Shown one piece after another: positions 8,952 to 16,360 of a stretch of 39,709 nucleotides of DNA. The position numbers and the translations under genes were made by a program. The notes beneath the pieces are model-generated. The model searched no databases. It was given only the letters and a program-made list of their open reading frames with translations, and was not told the origin of the DNA. Numbering within the stretch: the first letter of the stretch is position 1; each line of letters begins with the position of its first letter. This stretch comes from Pseudobdellovibrionaceae bacterium (GTDB taxonomy: Bacteria > Bdellovibrionota > UBA1018 > UBA6935): positions 1 to 39,709 of the forward strand of contig PBMP01000031.1 in NCBI GenBank assembly GCA_002722705.1, given 5' to 3'.

Positions 8952-10274
8952 TTAGACCTCTTGTTTTTTTAATGAAGATGGAACGATCAGACGATACCAC
9001 AGCCCGCCTCCAGAAAGGAGACTGACGTAGATTATTCCTTCTTTGGGTTGAGAAATAAAAAGAGAAACGAGTGCGATAAAGGACAAAAGAAGGGCAATTC
9101 TAGGAACCCATGGATAGCCAGGAACTTTAAATGGACGATGGAGTTGAGGTTCTTTTGCTCTCAGACGAATCATTGAATAGGTTGAAAGGACATAAAGAGT
9201 GAGTGCTCCAAAAACAGCAATGGTAATGATCTCGCTTGTTTTTCCGGTAAAGAGAGCAATAAGACCAATCCCTAAATTACACAAAAGAGCCCACATCGGT
9301 GTTTTTCTTTGAGAAAGAAGGGTTCCCAAAATTTTTGGAGCGTAACCTAATCTTCCGAATTCAAAGGTTGCTCTTCCAGCAACTAAAATAATTCCATGAA
9401 AAGATGCAACTAATCCAAAAAGGCCAATGGTGATTAAGAGATGATAGAAAAAATGATTTCCTCCCACGATCTGAGAGAGAGCAAGAGGGAGAGGAGAATC
9501 TGAGAGAGAACCCGTTTTTGGGTCATAGACAATGGCTTCCCACCCTGAAACTCCTACGGATGAAAAGAAGACCAAAAAAGCGAGAATTACAAGTGTGGTC
9601 ATTGCAGAACTAAATCCAATGAGAAGGTCTCGTTTTGGATTGATTGTTTCCTCTGCTATATTTGCGATTCCCTCAATAGCCAAATAAAACCAAATTGCAA
9701 AAGGGATCGCACGAAATACACCCCACCATCCATTTGGAAGAGGGTTTTTTTGAAAAGCTTCAAAAGAAAACTCCGGTGCGGCGATTCCAGTAAAAATTAA
9801 AATTTCGATTACAGCAATAACCGTAATGACCAACTCAAAAACCGCTGATTGTTTCACACCATAAATATTCAGACCTGTAAATAGAAGGTATGCAAAGACT
9901 GCAATGGTAATAGCGGAAATTTCAGGAAAAAAAAGATGAAAATACGCTCCAATTGCAAAAGCAATTGCTGGAGGAGCAAAGACAAACTCAACGACTTGAG
10001 CCATTCCTGCTAAAAAGCCCCATCCATTTCCAAGAGCCCTCGAAGTATAAACAAAAGCTCCCCCGGCTCGAGGCAATGCACAACACAGTTCAGCGTAACT
10101 CAACACAAAACAGACATACATGAGCGTGACAAAAAGAGTTGCAACACCCATCCCGTAGGGGCCTCCCTCAACGAGTCCGAGGTTCCAACCAAAATACATT
10201 CCAGAGATTACGTATCCTACGCCGAGGCCCCAGACCATCAAAGGACCAAGGGTTTTGTGGAATGAATCATTCAT
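8952..10274 (-). CDS. Amino acid/amine permease, ethanolamine transporter (EAT) type
   Basis: 440 residues with about 12 hydrophobic segments of the APC superfamily. The N-terminal GVGYVISGMYFGWNLGL (about 17-33), then SYAELCCALPRAGGAFVYTS and EFVFAPPAIAFAIGAYFHLF, follow the pattern I know from ethanolamine permeases of the EAT family. It sits in the inner membrane and would import the substrate of the enzymes downstream. Its ATG overlaps the TGA of ktrA (10271-10274), and its stop touches the ligase start, so it is translationally tied to both sides. Family membership (APC) is firm; ethanolamine as substrate is likely from similarity plus context. Confidence 0.85.
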   Translation of the reverse strand: MNDSFHKTLGPLMVWGLGVGYVISGMYFGWNLGLVEGGPYGMGVATLFVTLMYVCFVLSYAELCCALPRAGGAFVYTSRALGNGWGFLAGMAQVVEFVFAPPAIAFAIGAYFHLFFPEISAITIAVFAYLLFTGLNIYGVKQSAVFELVITVIAVIEILIFTGIAAPEFSFEAFQKNPLPNGWWGVFRAIPFAIWFYLAIEGIANIAEETINPKRDLLIGFSSAMTTLVILAFLVFFSSVGVSGWEAIVYDPKTGSLSDSPLPLALSQIVGGNHFFYHLLITIGLFGLVASFHGIILVAGRATFEFGRLGYAPKILGTLLSQRKTPMWALLCNLGIGLIALFTGKTSEIITIAVFGALTLYVLSTYSMIRLRAKEPQLHRPFKVPGYPWVPRIALLLSFIALVSLFISQPKEGIIYVSLLSGGGLWYRLIVPSSLKKQEV

Positions 10275-10957
10275 CCGTTAGGAGATCCTTTTTTCCAACT
10301 TTGAAGGAAAAGACTGAGATCTTTTTCGTGTCCACTTAGAATCAAAAGATCTCCCTCATCAATTTTTGTTTCGCGAGTGGCAGGTTCAACATGACTTTTT
10401 CCATCCACTGTTTTTCGAATTCCAACAACGTAAACTCGGTGTTTGGTGGGGAGTGCAAGTTCTTGTAGTGTATGTCCTGCCATTTTTTGATGAGAAACCC
10501 ATTGAACAATTTTATATCCATTGCACACATCCATTTCGTCAACGACGGTGGGTTCTGCAAGTTTATGAGCAATATTTTTTCCCATTTCGATTTCAACAAA
10601 GAAAACCTCATCCGCTCCGATTCGAGAAAGGATTTTATGTTCCATTTCGGCATTTGCTCTTGCTTTGACATGATTGACACCGAGGTCAATGAGATTTGCG
10701 ACTGTTAAGATGGCAGAGTTAAAATCTTCCCCAATGCAGACAATTGCAGCATCCACTTTATTCACTCCAAGTTGTTCAAGAGCTTTTTTGTCGGTAGCAT
10801 CTACTTGAACCGCGACTTCTACAAAGTCTTTGACTTGATCAACGAGGAGGGGGGATTGATCAACAGCGATGACTTCCGCTCCCTCCGAAGAAAGAGTTTT
10901 GGCAACGGACTGACCTAAAATTCCCATACCAATGATTAAAAACTGTTTTCTGGCCAT
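10271..10957 (-). CDS. ktrA: KtrA/TrkA-type potassium uptake regulator (RCK domains)
   Basis: 228 residues, the usual length for a KtrA with one RCK_N and one RCK_C domain. The Rossmann nucleotide motif is GMGILGQSVAK (11-21), with the acidic D33 after the second strand (VIAVDQS), and VDATDKKALEQLGV follows; RCK_C occupies about 140-220. This cytosolic ring gates the KtrB channel in response to nucleotides. AAGGAAG lies 6 bases before the ATG. ktrB is directly upstream (12 bp), confirming the pair. Unusually, its stop overlaps the start of the permease gene, linking potassium uptake and amine transport in one transcript. Confidence 0.92.
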   Translation of the reverse strand: MARKQFLIIGMGILGQSVAKTLSSEGAEVIAVDQSPLLVDQVKDFVEVAVQVDATDKKALEQLGVNKVDAAIVCIGEDFNSAILTVANLIDLGVNHVKARANAEMEHKILSRIGADEVFFVEIEMGKNIAHKLAEPTVVDEMDVCNGYKIVQWVSHQKMAGHTLQELALPTKHRVYVVGIRKTVDGKSHVEPATRETKIDEGDLLILSGHEKDLSLFLQSWKKGSPNG

Positions 10958-10969
10958 AAGGCTTCCTTT

Positions 10970-12766
10970 CTATCCCACATTAAAGTTTGATTGTGCGTAA
11001 CGAAACCGTTGTTCGCTGACTTTTCCCATTCCTGCATAAACGATGGTCACGAGGCCAAGTCGTCCAGTGAGCATGAGACCAATAACAAGAATTTTACTCA
11101 TTGAGCTCAGTTTTGCGGTTGCACCTAGTGATAGGCCAACGGTTGAAAGAGCAGATATCGCTTCGAAACTCAGAGCCCAAGGTTCAATGTCTTCAAGAGC
11201 TCTGAGAATAATAATAGATATAAATAAAAAACTAAAATACAAAACTATGATTGCAACTGCTTTTTGAAGGATAATTGTAGGAACTTCACTTTTTCTATAT
11301 TCAATCCATTTATGTCCTTTTAAAAGACTCACCGCTGACATAAAGATAATTCCCGCTGTTGTTGTTTTAATTCCTCCTGCAGTCGAAAGAGGGGCTCCCC
11401 CGATAATCATCAAACCTGCAATGAGAAGCTGTGTGCCACTGGTGAGTTGGTTTACTGCCATGAGATTAAATCCCGCAGTTCGAGCAGAAATAGCGTAGAA
11501 CAAAGACTGTGCAAACCGATTCAGGCTTGAAGCAAAAATATCGCCATCATAGGATTCGACTAGAAAAATTCCAATCGTTCCAAAGGTCAATAAAAAAACC
11601 GCCATTTGTAGTGGCAGAGCACTTCCTGGAGATAGCTTTTTTTTATATTGATTTTTTTTGGGACGAAATCGATTAAAGATTTCAAAAATAACAGGGAACC
11701 CCATTCCTCCGATGATAATTAAGATACAAACAATTGTTTTCATTCCAACTAAACCAGGAATGTTGAGACTGTCATCGAAAGTACTGAATCCGGCGTTACA
11801 AAAAGCAGAAACTGAGTGAAAAAGAGCATGAAACCATCGGTGATCCATTGTGTGGGGCAATACAAAATAAATTAATGCTGCACCAATCATTTCACAGATT
11901 ACGGTAAAAAAGACGACTTTAGAAATAAAATGACTCATTCCTCCAATATCTGGAATGTCATACATTGTTCTTCCAAGATTAGAATGAGAAAGTGAAAGTC
12001 GATTACGTGTGATTACAGCGAGACCCACTCCAATGACTACAATTCCGAGTCCCCCAATCTGAATCAGAAAAAGGAGTAAAGATTGTCCTGCAATTGAAAA
12101 TGTTTCTGAAACAGATAAGGGAGAAAGTCCAGTAACCGTAAGAGCGGATACTGTGACAAAAAAAGCATCTATTAAAGAAATCGATTTTCCCTCGTTTAAG
12201 GACCAAGGCAAAATCAGAAAAGTGGTAGAAATCATTGATGTCACACCATAGAGAACAACAATCATACGTCCTGGAGTCAGGTCTACATATCGCCACCAAC
12301 TTGTAATTCTTCTCATTGACATGATGAGGGCTAAGAGTGCGCTCATTCGTCCGGCAGCGAGATAAGTATGAACACGGGTGGTTTCTAGAACTGAGGGAAG
12401 ATATTTCATTTCTACCCATCTAAAAATCCACATTCCTAAAAAAATAATTGCTCCTAAACATGCGAGCGATTGAACGAGGTGCCAGCGAGAGAGTACTCGT
12501 CCACTGGTATGATGAACTTTCCAATAGCTTTTAATAAGCTGTTGAGCAGAGGTCCCTAAAAACCATGAAAGAATCCCGACTAGCAGAAGAGAGAGTAAGT
12601 CTTGAACCCCAAGGGTCCATGAGTTTTCTACGGGGATTAATTCGACTGCAAAAGACAAAAAGATACTCATGACTCCAAGGGAGCTCAGGAAGCGGTCTCT
12701 TGCTCTTTGCAAGCGAATCATTCGAGACCGTTTCATTGAAGGTCTCATTTTATTTTGTTTTGCCAT
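10970..12766 (-). CDS. ktrB: KtrB/TrkH-type potassium (or sodium/potassium) translocating subunit with N-terminal membrane extension
   Basis: 598 residues, about 150 longer than a typical KtrB. The C-terminal about 430 residues are the four-repeat translocation core; selectivity-filter turns are seen as TVTGLSP, CNAGFSTFDDS, RTAGFNL and STVGLSLG. The first about 165 residues add a basic stretch (KRSRMIRLQRARDR) and about four extra hydrophobic segments. Partner of the adjacent ktrA. The gene overlaps the end of the DUF547 gene by 17 bp. The ATG at 12766 has no good ribosome-binding site, so coupling to the upstream gene is likely; the Met at residue 7 is an alternative start. Confidence 0.9.
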   Translation of the reverse strand: MAKQNKMRPSMKRSRMIRLQRARDRFLSSLGVMSIFLSFAVELIPVENSWTLGVQDLLSLLLVGILSWFLGTSAQQLIKSYWKVHHTSGRVLSRWHLVQSLACLGAIIFLGMWIFRWVEMKYLPSVLETTRVHTYLAAGRMSALLALIMSMRRITSWWRYVDLTPGRMIVVLYGVTSMISTTFLILPWSLNEGKSISLIDAFFVTVSALTVTGLSPLSVSETFSIAGQSLLLFLIQIGGLGIVVIGVGLAVITRNRLSLSHSNLGRTMYDIPDIGGMSHFISKVVFFTVICEMIGAALIYFVLPHTMDHRWFHALFHSVSAFCNAGFSTFDDSLNIPGLVGMKTIVCILIIIGGMGFPVIFEIFNRFRPKKNQYKKKLSPGSALPLQMAVFLLTFGTIGIFLVESYDGDIFASSLNRFAQSLFYAISARTAGFNLMAVNQLTSGTQLLIAGLMIIGGAPLSTAGGIKTTTAGIIFMSAVSLLKGHKWIEYRKSEVPTIILQKAVAIIVLYFSFLFISIIILRALEDIEPWALSFEAISALSTVGLSLGATAKLSSMSKILVIGLMLTGRLGLVTIVYAGMGKVSEQRFRYAQSNFNVG

Positions 12767-13559
12767 TGTCTGGGATCTTATTCAGATTCCAGTCGTAATC
12801 CAAGTGTTTGATTTTATAAGTTCGATTTTTTATCGCGTTTTGAATCGCTGAGTCATTAGAAATTCGACTTGAAACGAAGTTTGGTACTGATTTTGAGTAT
12901 TTTTCGAAGTCTGATTCATACCAGTCAAATATTTTAGAAAGATAGACTATTTTATTTTTTTTATCAATTCGATTTCGAGTAGAATCTTTTAAAAATAGTA
13001 GAGTATTTTCTTCCAGTTGAGTTTCGAGATTCTCTGAGGTGTAGACTTTTTTGGAGAGAGCAGGACATCCAATAGATGCACAGTTCACCGCAAAATGGAT
13101 TCGAGGTTCTTTAAAGTTTTTTCTAATGAATTGATGTTCTATTTGATCCAGATAAGAGTCTTCTCCAAAGAGTTTAAAAAACTCTTGTTTCCAAGGATTT
13201 GAGAAAAATCCCACCGTTTTTTTTATTGAAGAAGTAGGGTAGTTTTTTACGATCCATTTGAGTGTAAATGCATTATAGGCATTAATTAGAAAGGAAAGTC
13301 TTTGTTTGGAGTCCCATTTTTTGTAGTTTTCTTTTGTGACTAAAGAGACTTGCTCAAGGTATTGATTTAAAATTTCAGGTTCTTTTTTTAGGCCTGAGTA
13401 ATGAACCCTTGTTTCAGAAGGATTTATTTGAATGATATATTTATTCAATACTTTTTGAAAAAGTGAGTGTTGATGATCGAATTTTTTTATTTTTTCCTCC
13501 GCTAAAGTTGAATTTTGAAAAGAACAGAATAATAAAAAGATACTAAAAAAATTTAACAT
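12750..13559 (-). CDS. Exported DUF547 protein
   Basis: 269 residues. A signal peptide (MLNFFSIFLLFCSFQNSTLA) is followed by a DUF547 domain: NAYNAFTLKWIV about 113-124, the hallmark RIHFAVNCASIGCPAL about 173-188, and the closing YDWNLN. The conserved Asn-Cys-Ala-Ser with Cys in GCP suggests a Cys-dependent activity, but the function of the family is not established. It lies 8 bp after the anti-sigma gene and overlaps ktrB, so it is part of the sigma-led run. DUF547 genes next to ECF sigma factors would fit an envelope-stress regulon; this is inference. Confidence 0.85.
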   Translation of the reverse strand: MLNFFSIFLLFCSFQNSTLAEEKIKKFDHQHSLFQKVLNKYIIQINPSETRVHYSGLKKEPEILNQYLEQVSLVTKENYKKWDSKQRLSFLINAYNAFTLKWIVKNYPTSSIKKTVGFFSNPWKQEFFKLFGEDSYLDQIEHQFIRKNFKEPRIHFAVNCASIGCPALSKKVYTSENLETQLEENTLLFLKDSTRNRIDKKNKIVYLSKIFDWYESDFEKYSKSVPNFVSSRISNDSAIQNAIKNRTYKIKHLDYDWNLNKIPDNGKTK

Positions 13560-13567
13560 AAATCACC

Positions 13568-13807
13568 CTAAGAAATTTTCTTTTTGATTTCGTCTATTGA
13601 TTCATCTTCTATTTTCTTTACGGTTTCCTCTGAAACTGAAATTCCTTCAAAAAATTTCTTAGCATATTGAGAAATTAATTTCAGATGTTTAGTGTAAGTA
13701 CGACAGCTTTTACAAATAGCGAGATGAAAAAAAACAGAAATTTTTTCGACTCCATGAAGGGGCTCAAGTGAATTGATTCGTTTTGTTAAGTCTTTACATT
13801 TCAGCAT
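13568..13807 (-). CDS. Small ZAS-type anti-sigma factor candidate (zinc-finger HC2)
   Basis: 79 residues. The motif HLAICKSC (H-x3-C-x2-C, about 28-35), with the extra Cys at position 4, is that of zinc-containing anti-sigma domains. No membrane segment is present, so it should be soluble, as in RsrA/ChrR-type factors. The stop-to-start distance to the sigma gene before it is 9 bp, the standard sigma/anti-sigma order. By context it binds and holds the ECF sigma factor encoded at 13817. Confidence 0.8.
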   Translation of the reverse strand: MLKCKDLTKRINSLEPLHGVEKISVFFHLAICKSCRTYTKHLKLISQYAKKFFEGISVSEETVKKIEDESIDEIKKKIS

Positions 13808-13816
13808 AAAGATCCC

Positions 13817-14413
13817 CTAAATTTCTGTCTTTGCAAATGATTCTAGACATTCTCTGAGTCGGTTTCTGGCTCGATATAAGAGAACTCCTAGATTAGTGTG
13901 CGTAACTTCGAGAATCTTACAGATTTCTTGTGTTGCTAAGTCCTCAAATTCTTTCAAATAAAAAGCAAGTCGTTGAGCTTTGGGGAGTTTTTCTATACAG
14001 TTTTCGATTTGGTTTTTTGTTTCAATCGCATCAATCATTTCATCAGGGGAAATAGGGGCAGAAATCCAATGTCCTGACTCATCAAATCGATGTTCCATGA
14101 CTTCTTCAATGGGGTCGTTTTGACGTTGTTTTGCTAGGTCTCTTCTCATCTCATTTGCTTTGTTGTATAAAATTCCGAAAATAAACGTTCTGATGTGTGA
14201 ACGTCCTTCAAAACGTGAAATCACATCGTAAAAAGTGGACCACGTATTTTGAGTCAGTTCTTTTGCCTCATTTTCGTTAAATCCCATACCTAGAGACGCT
14301 CTGTAAAGCTGCTGAGTATATGTCCGAATGACTTGCTCAATTGCGGCTTCTTTTTTTTGGGTTAAGTCTTCAATGAACTGAGGGTCACTGAAATTGAATT
14401 TGCTTTGGCTCAT
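13817..14413 (-). CDS. ECF-type sigma-70 family RNA polymerase sigma factor
   Basis: 198 residues from the ATG at 14413 (MSQSKFNFSD); an in-frame TTG at 14455 would add a hydrophobic stretch untypical of the family. Region 2 spans about residues 15-85, with the core-binding and -10-reading part NEAKELTQNTWSTFYDVISRF and RTFIFGILYNKANEMRRD. Region 4 spans about 138-190 (IEKLPKAQRLAFYLKEFEDL, then ICKILEVTHTNLGVLLYRARNRL). First gene of the ten-gene minus-strand run, followed by its likely ZAS anti-sigma. Such sigma factors commonly drive their own operon. No ribosome-binding site of note precedes the start. Confidence 0.92.
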   Translation of the reverse strand: MSQSKFNFSDPQFIEDLTQKKEAAIEQVIRTYTQQLYRASLGMGFNENEAKELTQNTWSTFYDVISRFEGRSHIRTFIFGILYNKANEMRRDLAKQRQNDPIEEVMEHRFDESGHWISAPISPDEMIDAIETKNQIENCIEKLPKAQRLAFYLKEFEDLATQEICKILEVTHTNLGVLLYRARNRLRECLESFAKTEI

Positions 14414-14510
14414 AGCGATTACTATACTTAAACCGATAGAGATGATAAATGGCAAAAAAATGTAATCTTTAATTTATTCTACTCACTCAAGGGTACGAGG
14501 AAGTTTTTAT

Positions 14511-15512
14511 ATGTTGGAACAACGAGAAAATCAGGGACAACAGGTCATGAGTCAGGGCTATTCTTTTGTAAAAAAAGTAAAAGAAGAGAATTTAGATCTG
14601 AGCCGAAAGTCACTTAAGACTGTTCAAGTCAATTTAGGAAAAAAGTGTAATCAAGCGTGTAAGCACTGTCATGTTGAAGCTGGACCTAAAAGAACAGAAA
14701 ATATGACTGAAAAAACAGTCGATCGGATTCTCGAACTTTTAAAAAAAGAACACTCTATTGATCTCTTAGACCTCACCGGTGGGGCTCCTGAACTCAATCC
14801 TTATTTTCAGAAAATCGTGACTCGTGCGAGGGAAATGGGAATTCGGGTGATGAATCGTTGCAATCTCACTATTTTGTTTGAAAGGGGGCAGGAGCAGACA
14901 GCAGAATTTTTAGCAAAAAACCAAGTCGAGATCACAGCGTCTCTTCCTTGTTACTCAAAAGAAAATGTGGATCAACAACGTGGAAACGGAGTTTTTGAGA
15001 AGAGCATTGAAGCTCTAAAAATTTTTAATCAATTGGGGTATGGGCAGCCGGAGAGTGGATTGATTTTAAATTTGGTTTATAATCCAGGGGGAGCATTTCT
15101 TCCTCCTGATCAAAACTCCTTACAAAGGGATTATCAAAAAAATTTAAAAGAATGGTTTGGAATCTCTTTTAATCATCTTTTTACTATTACAAATATGCCT
15201 ATTAAACGGTTTTTGTGGGATCTTCAAAGAGAAAAAAAACTCGAAGACTATATGAATCTCCTTGTTCGTTCATTTAATCCAGCTGCAGCTCAAAATGTCA
15301 TGTGCAGATCGTTGATTTCAATTGGTTATGATGGACAAATTTATGACTGTGACTTTAATCAAATGTTAGAAATTCCTGCCCGTTTTAAAAAGACGACTCT
15401 TTGGGATATTGAATCTTTTGATAGCTATCAAAGTGGAGAAATTGCTTTTAGAAATCATTGTTATGGATGTACTGCGGGAGCAGGAAGTTCATGTGGAGGA
15501 GCATTAGAGTGA
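14511..15512 (+). CDS. arsS: ArsS-type radical SAM protein (radical SAM/Cys-rich domain family)
   Basis: 333 residues. The radical SAM cluster motif is CNQACKHC (C46, C50, C53), followed by LDLTGGAPELNPYF, the SAM-binding GGE-like region. The C-terminal part holds the Cys-rich domain: MCRSLISIGYDGQIYDCDFNQML, then CYGCTAGAGSSCGG. This is the pattern of the family that includes arsenosugar-biosynthesis ArsS, which joins a 5'-deoxyadenosyl group to dimethylarsinous acid. GAGGAAG lies 8 bases before the ATG. The stop overlaps the GTG of the next gene. No arsM lies in the window, so arsenic as substrate is inferred from family only. Confidence 0.85.
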   Translation: MLEQRENQGQQVMSQGYSFVKKVKEENLDLSRKSLKTVQVNLGKKCNQACKHCHVEAGPKRTENMTEKTVDRILELLKKEHSIDLLDLTGGAPELNPYFQKIVTRAREMGIRVMNRCNLTILFERGQEQTAEFLAKNQVEITASLPCYSKENVDQQRGNGVFEKSIEALKIFNQLGYGQPESGLILNLVYNPGGAFLPPDQNSLQRDYQKNLKEWFGISFNHLFTITNMPIKRFLWDLQREKKLEDYMNLLVRSFNPAAAQNVMCRSLISIGYDGQIYDCDFNQMLEIPARFKKTTLWDIESFDSYQSGEIAFRNHCYGCTAGAGSSCGGALE

Positions 15513-16360
15513 AAAGAGTTGGAATTATTGGAGGAACGGGGTTGTATCAACTTCCAGGTTTGGAGGTTGTTGAAAAAAAAGAAGTGAAAACTCCTTTTGG
15601 AAATCCTTCTGCAGCACTTACGGTGGGTCTTTTAGGAAAACAGGAAGTGGTGTTCTTACCTCGCCATGGAGAAAATCATGAGAAACTTCCTTCTGAGATT
15701 CAATTTCGCGCAAATATATACGCGCTTAAATCTTTAGGCGTTACTCGGACATTGAGTATTTCGGCTGTGGGAAGTCTTCGGGAAGATTTAAAACCGGGAG
15801 ACTGGGTCATCCCTTCACAGTATATCGATTTTACCAAGGGTTTTCGAGTTCCTTCTTTTTTTGGAAACGGAGTAACAGGACATGTTTCTACTGCTCTTCC
15901 CGTTTGTCATGAGTTTTCAGATTATGTAGCAAATTCGATTCAAGGATTTAATTCATTGCACACAAACCGAACTTATCTTTGTGTTGAAGGTCCGCGTCTA
16001 GGGACTCAAGCAGAAAGTCATCTTTTTAGACAATGGAATGCGGATATCGTTGGAATGACTGCTTGTCCTGAAGTATTTTTAGCAAGAGAAGCTCAAATGA
16101 ATTATCTTACTTTAGCAATCGTTACGGATTATGACTGTTGGAGACCTCAGACTGATGATCATGTCACTGTTGAAAAAGTGATCGAACAATATAAAAAATC
16201 GCTTTCCACCGTGATGAAATGGCTTGCTTCTTTTTTTGAGAATGAAATTCCCAGTTGGGAAGATTCAGTTGCACGTACTTCAACAGCAGGAGCATTGATG
16301 ACTCCTTTGGAAGCAATGAGTGGAGATCAGCGGACATGGGTTCAGACTCTTCTTCTCTAA
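15509..16360 (+). CDS. S-methyl-5'-thioadenosine phosphorylase-like purine nucleoside phosphorylase
   Basis: 283 residues from a GTG that overlaps the arsS stop (GTGA). The family pattern is clear: VGIIGGTGLY at the N-terminus, FLPRHGENHEKLPSEIQFRANIYALKSLG (in parts, about 50-80), SAVGSLREDLKPGDWVIP, and VTDYDCW near the C-terminus. MtnP cleaves methylthioadenosine with phosphate to adenine and a ribose phosphate. Here the usual GPRFSTRAES is GPRLGTQAES, and TTVPE is TACPE, so specificity may differ. Coupled to arsS, it may remove adenine from a deoxyadenosyl product of ArsS; an ordinary role in methionine salvage is also possible. Its 3' end overlaps the next gene by 25 bp. Confidence 0.85.
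   Translation: MKRVGIIGGTGLYQLPGLEVVEKKEVKTPFGNPSAALTVGLLGKQEVVFLPRHGENHEKLPSEIQFRANIYALKSLGVTRTLSISAVGSLREDLKPGDWVIPSQYIDFTKGFRVPSFFGNGVTGHVSTALPVCHEFSDYVANSIQGFNSLHTNRTYLCVEGPRLGTQAESHLFRQWNADIVGMTACPEVFLAREAQMNYLTLAIVTDYDCWRPQTDDHVTVEKVIEQYKKSLSTVMKWLASFFENEIPSWEDSVARTSTAGALMTPLEAMSGDQRTWVQTLLL

Noticed and set aside
4321-10274. Classical putrescine (Puu) operon
   Set aside because: No PuuB-type FAD oxidase or GABA transaminase is present; an Fe-ADH and an ethanolamine-type permease are found instead.
15708-15725. GCGC...GCGC near-palindrome in the phosphorylase gene
   Set aside because: Short, inside a conserved coding motif, without T-run or neighbouring regulatory signals.
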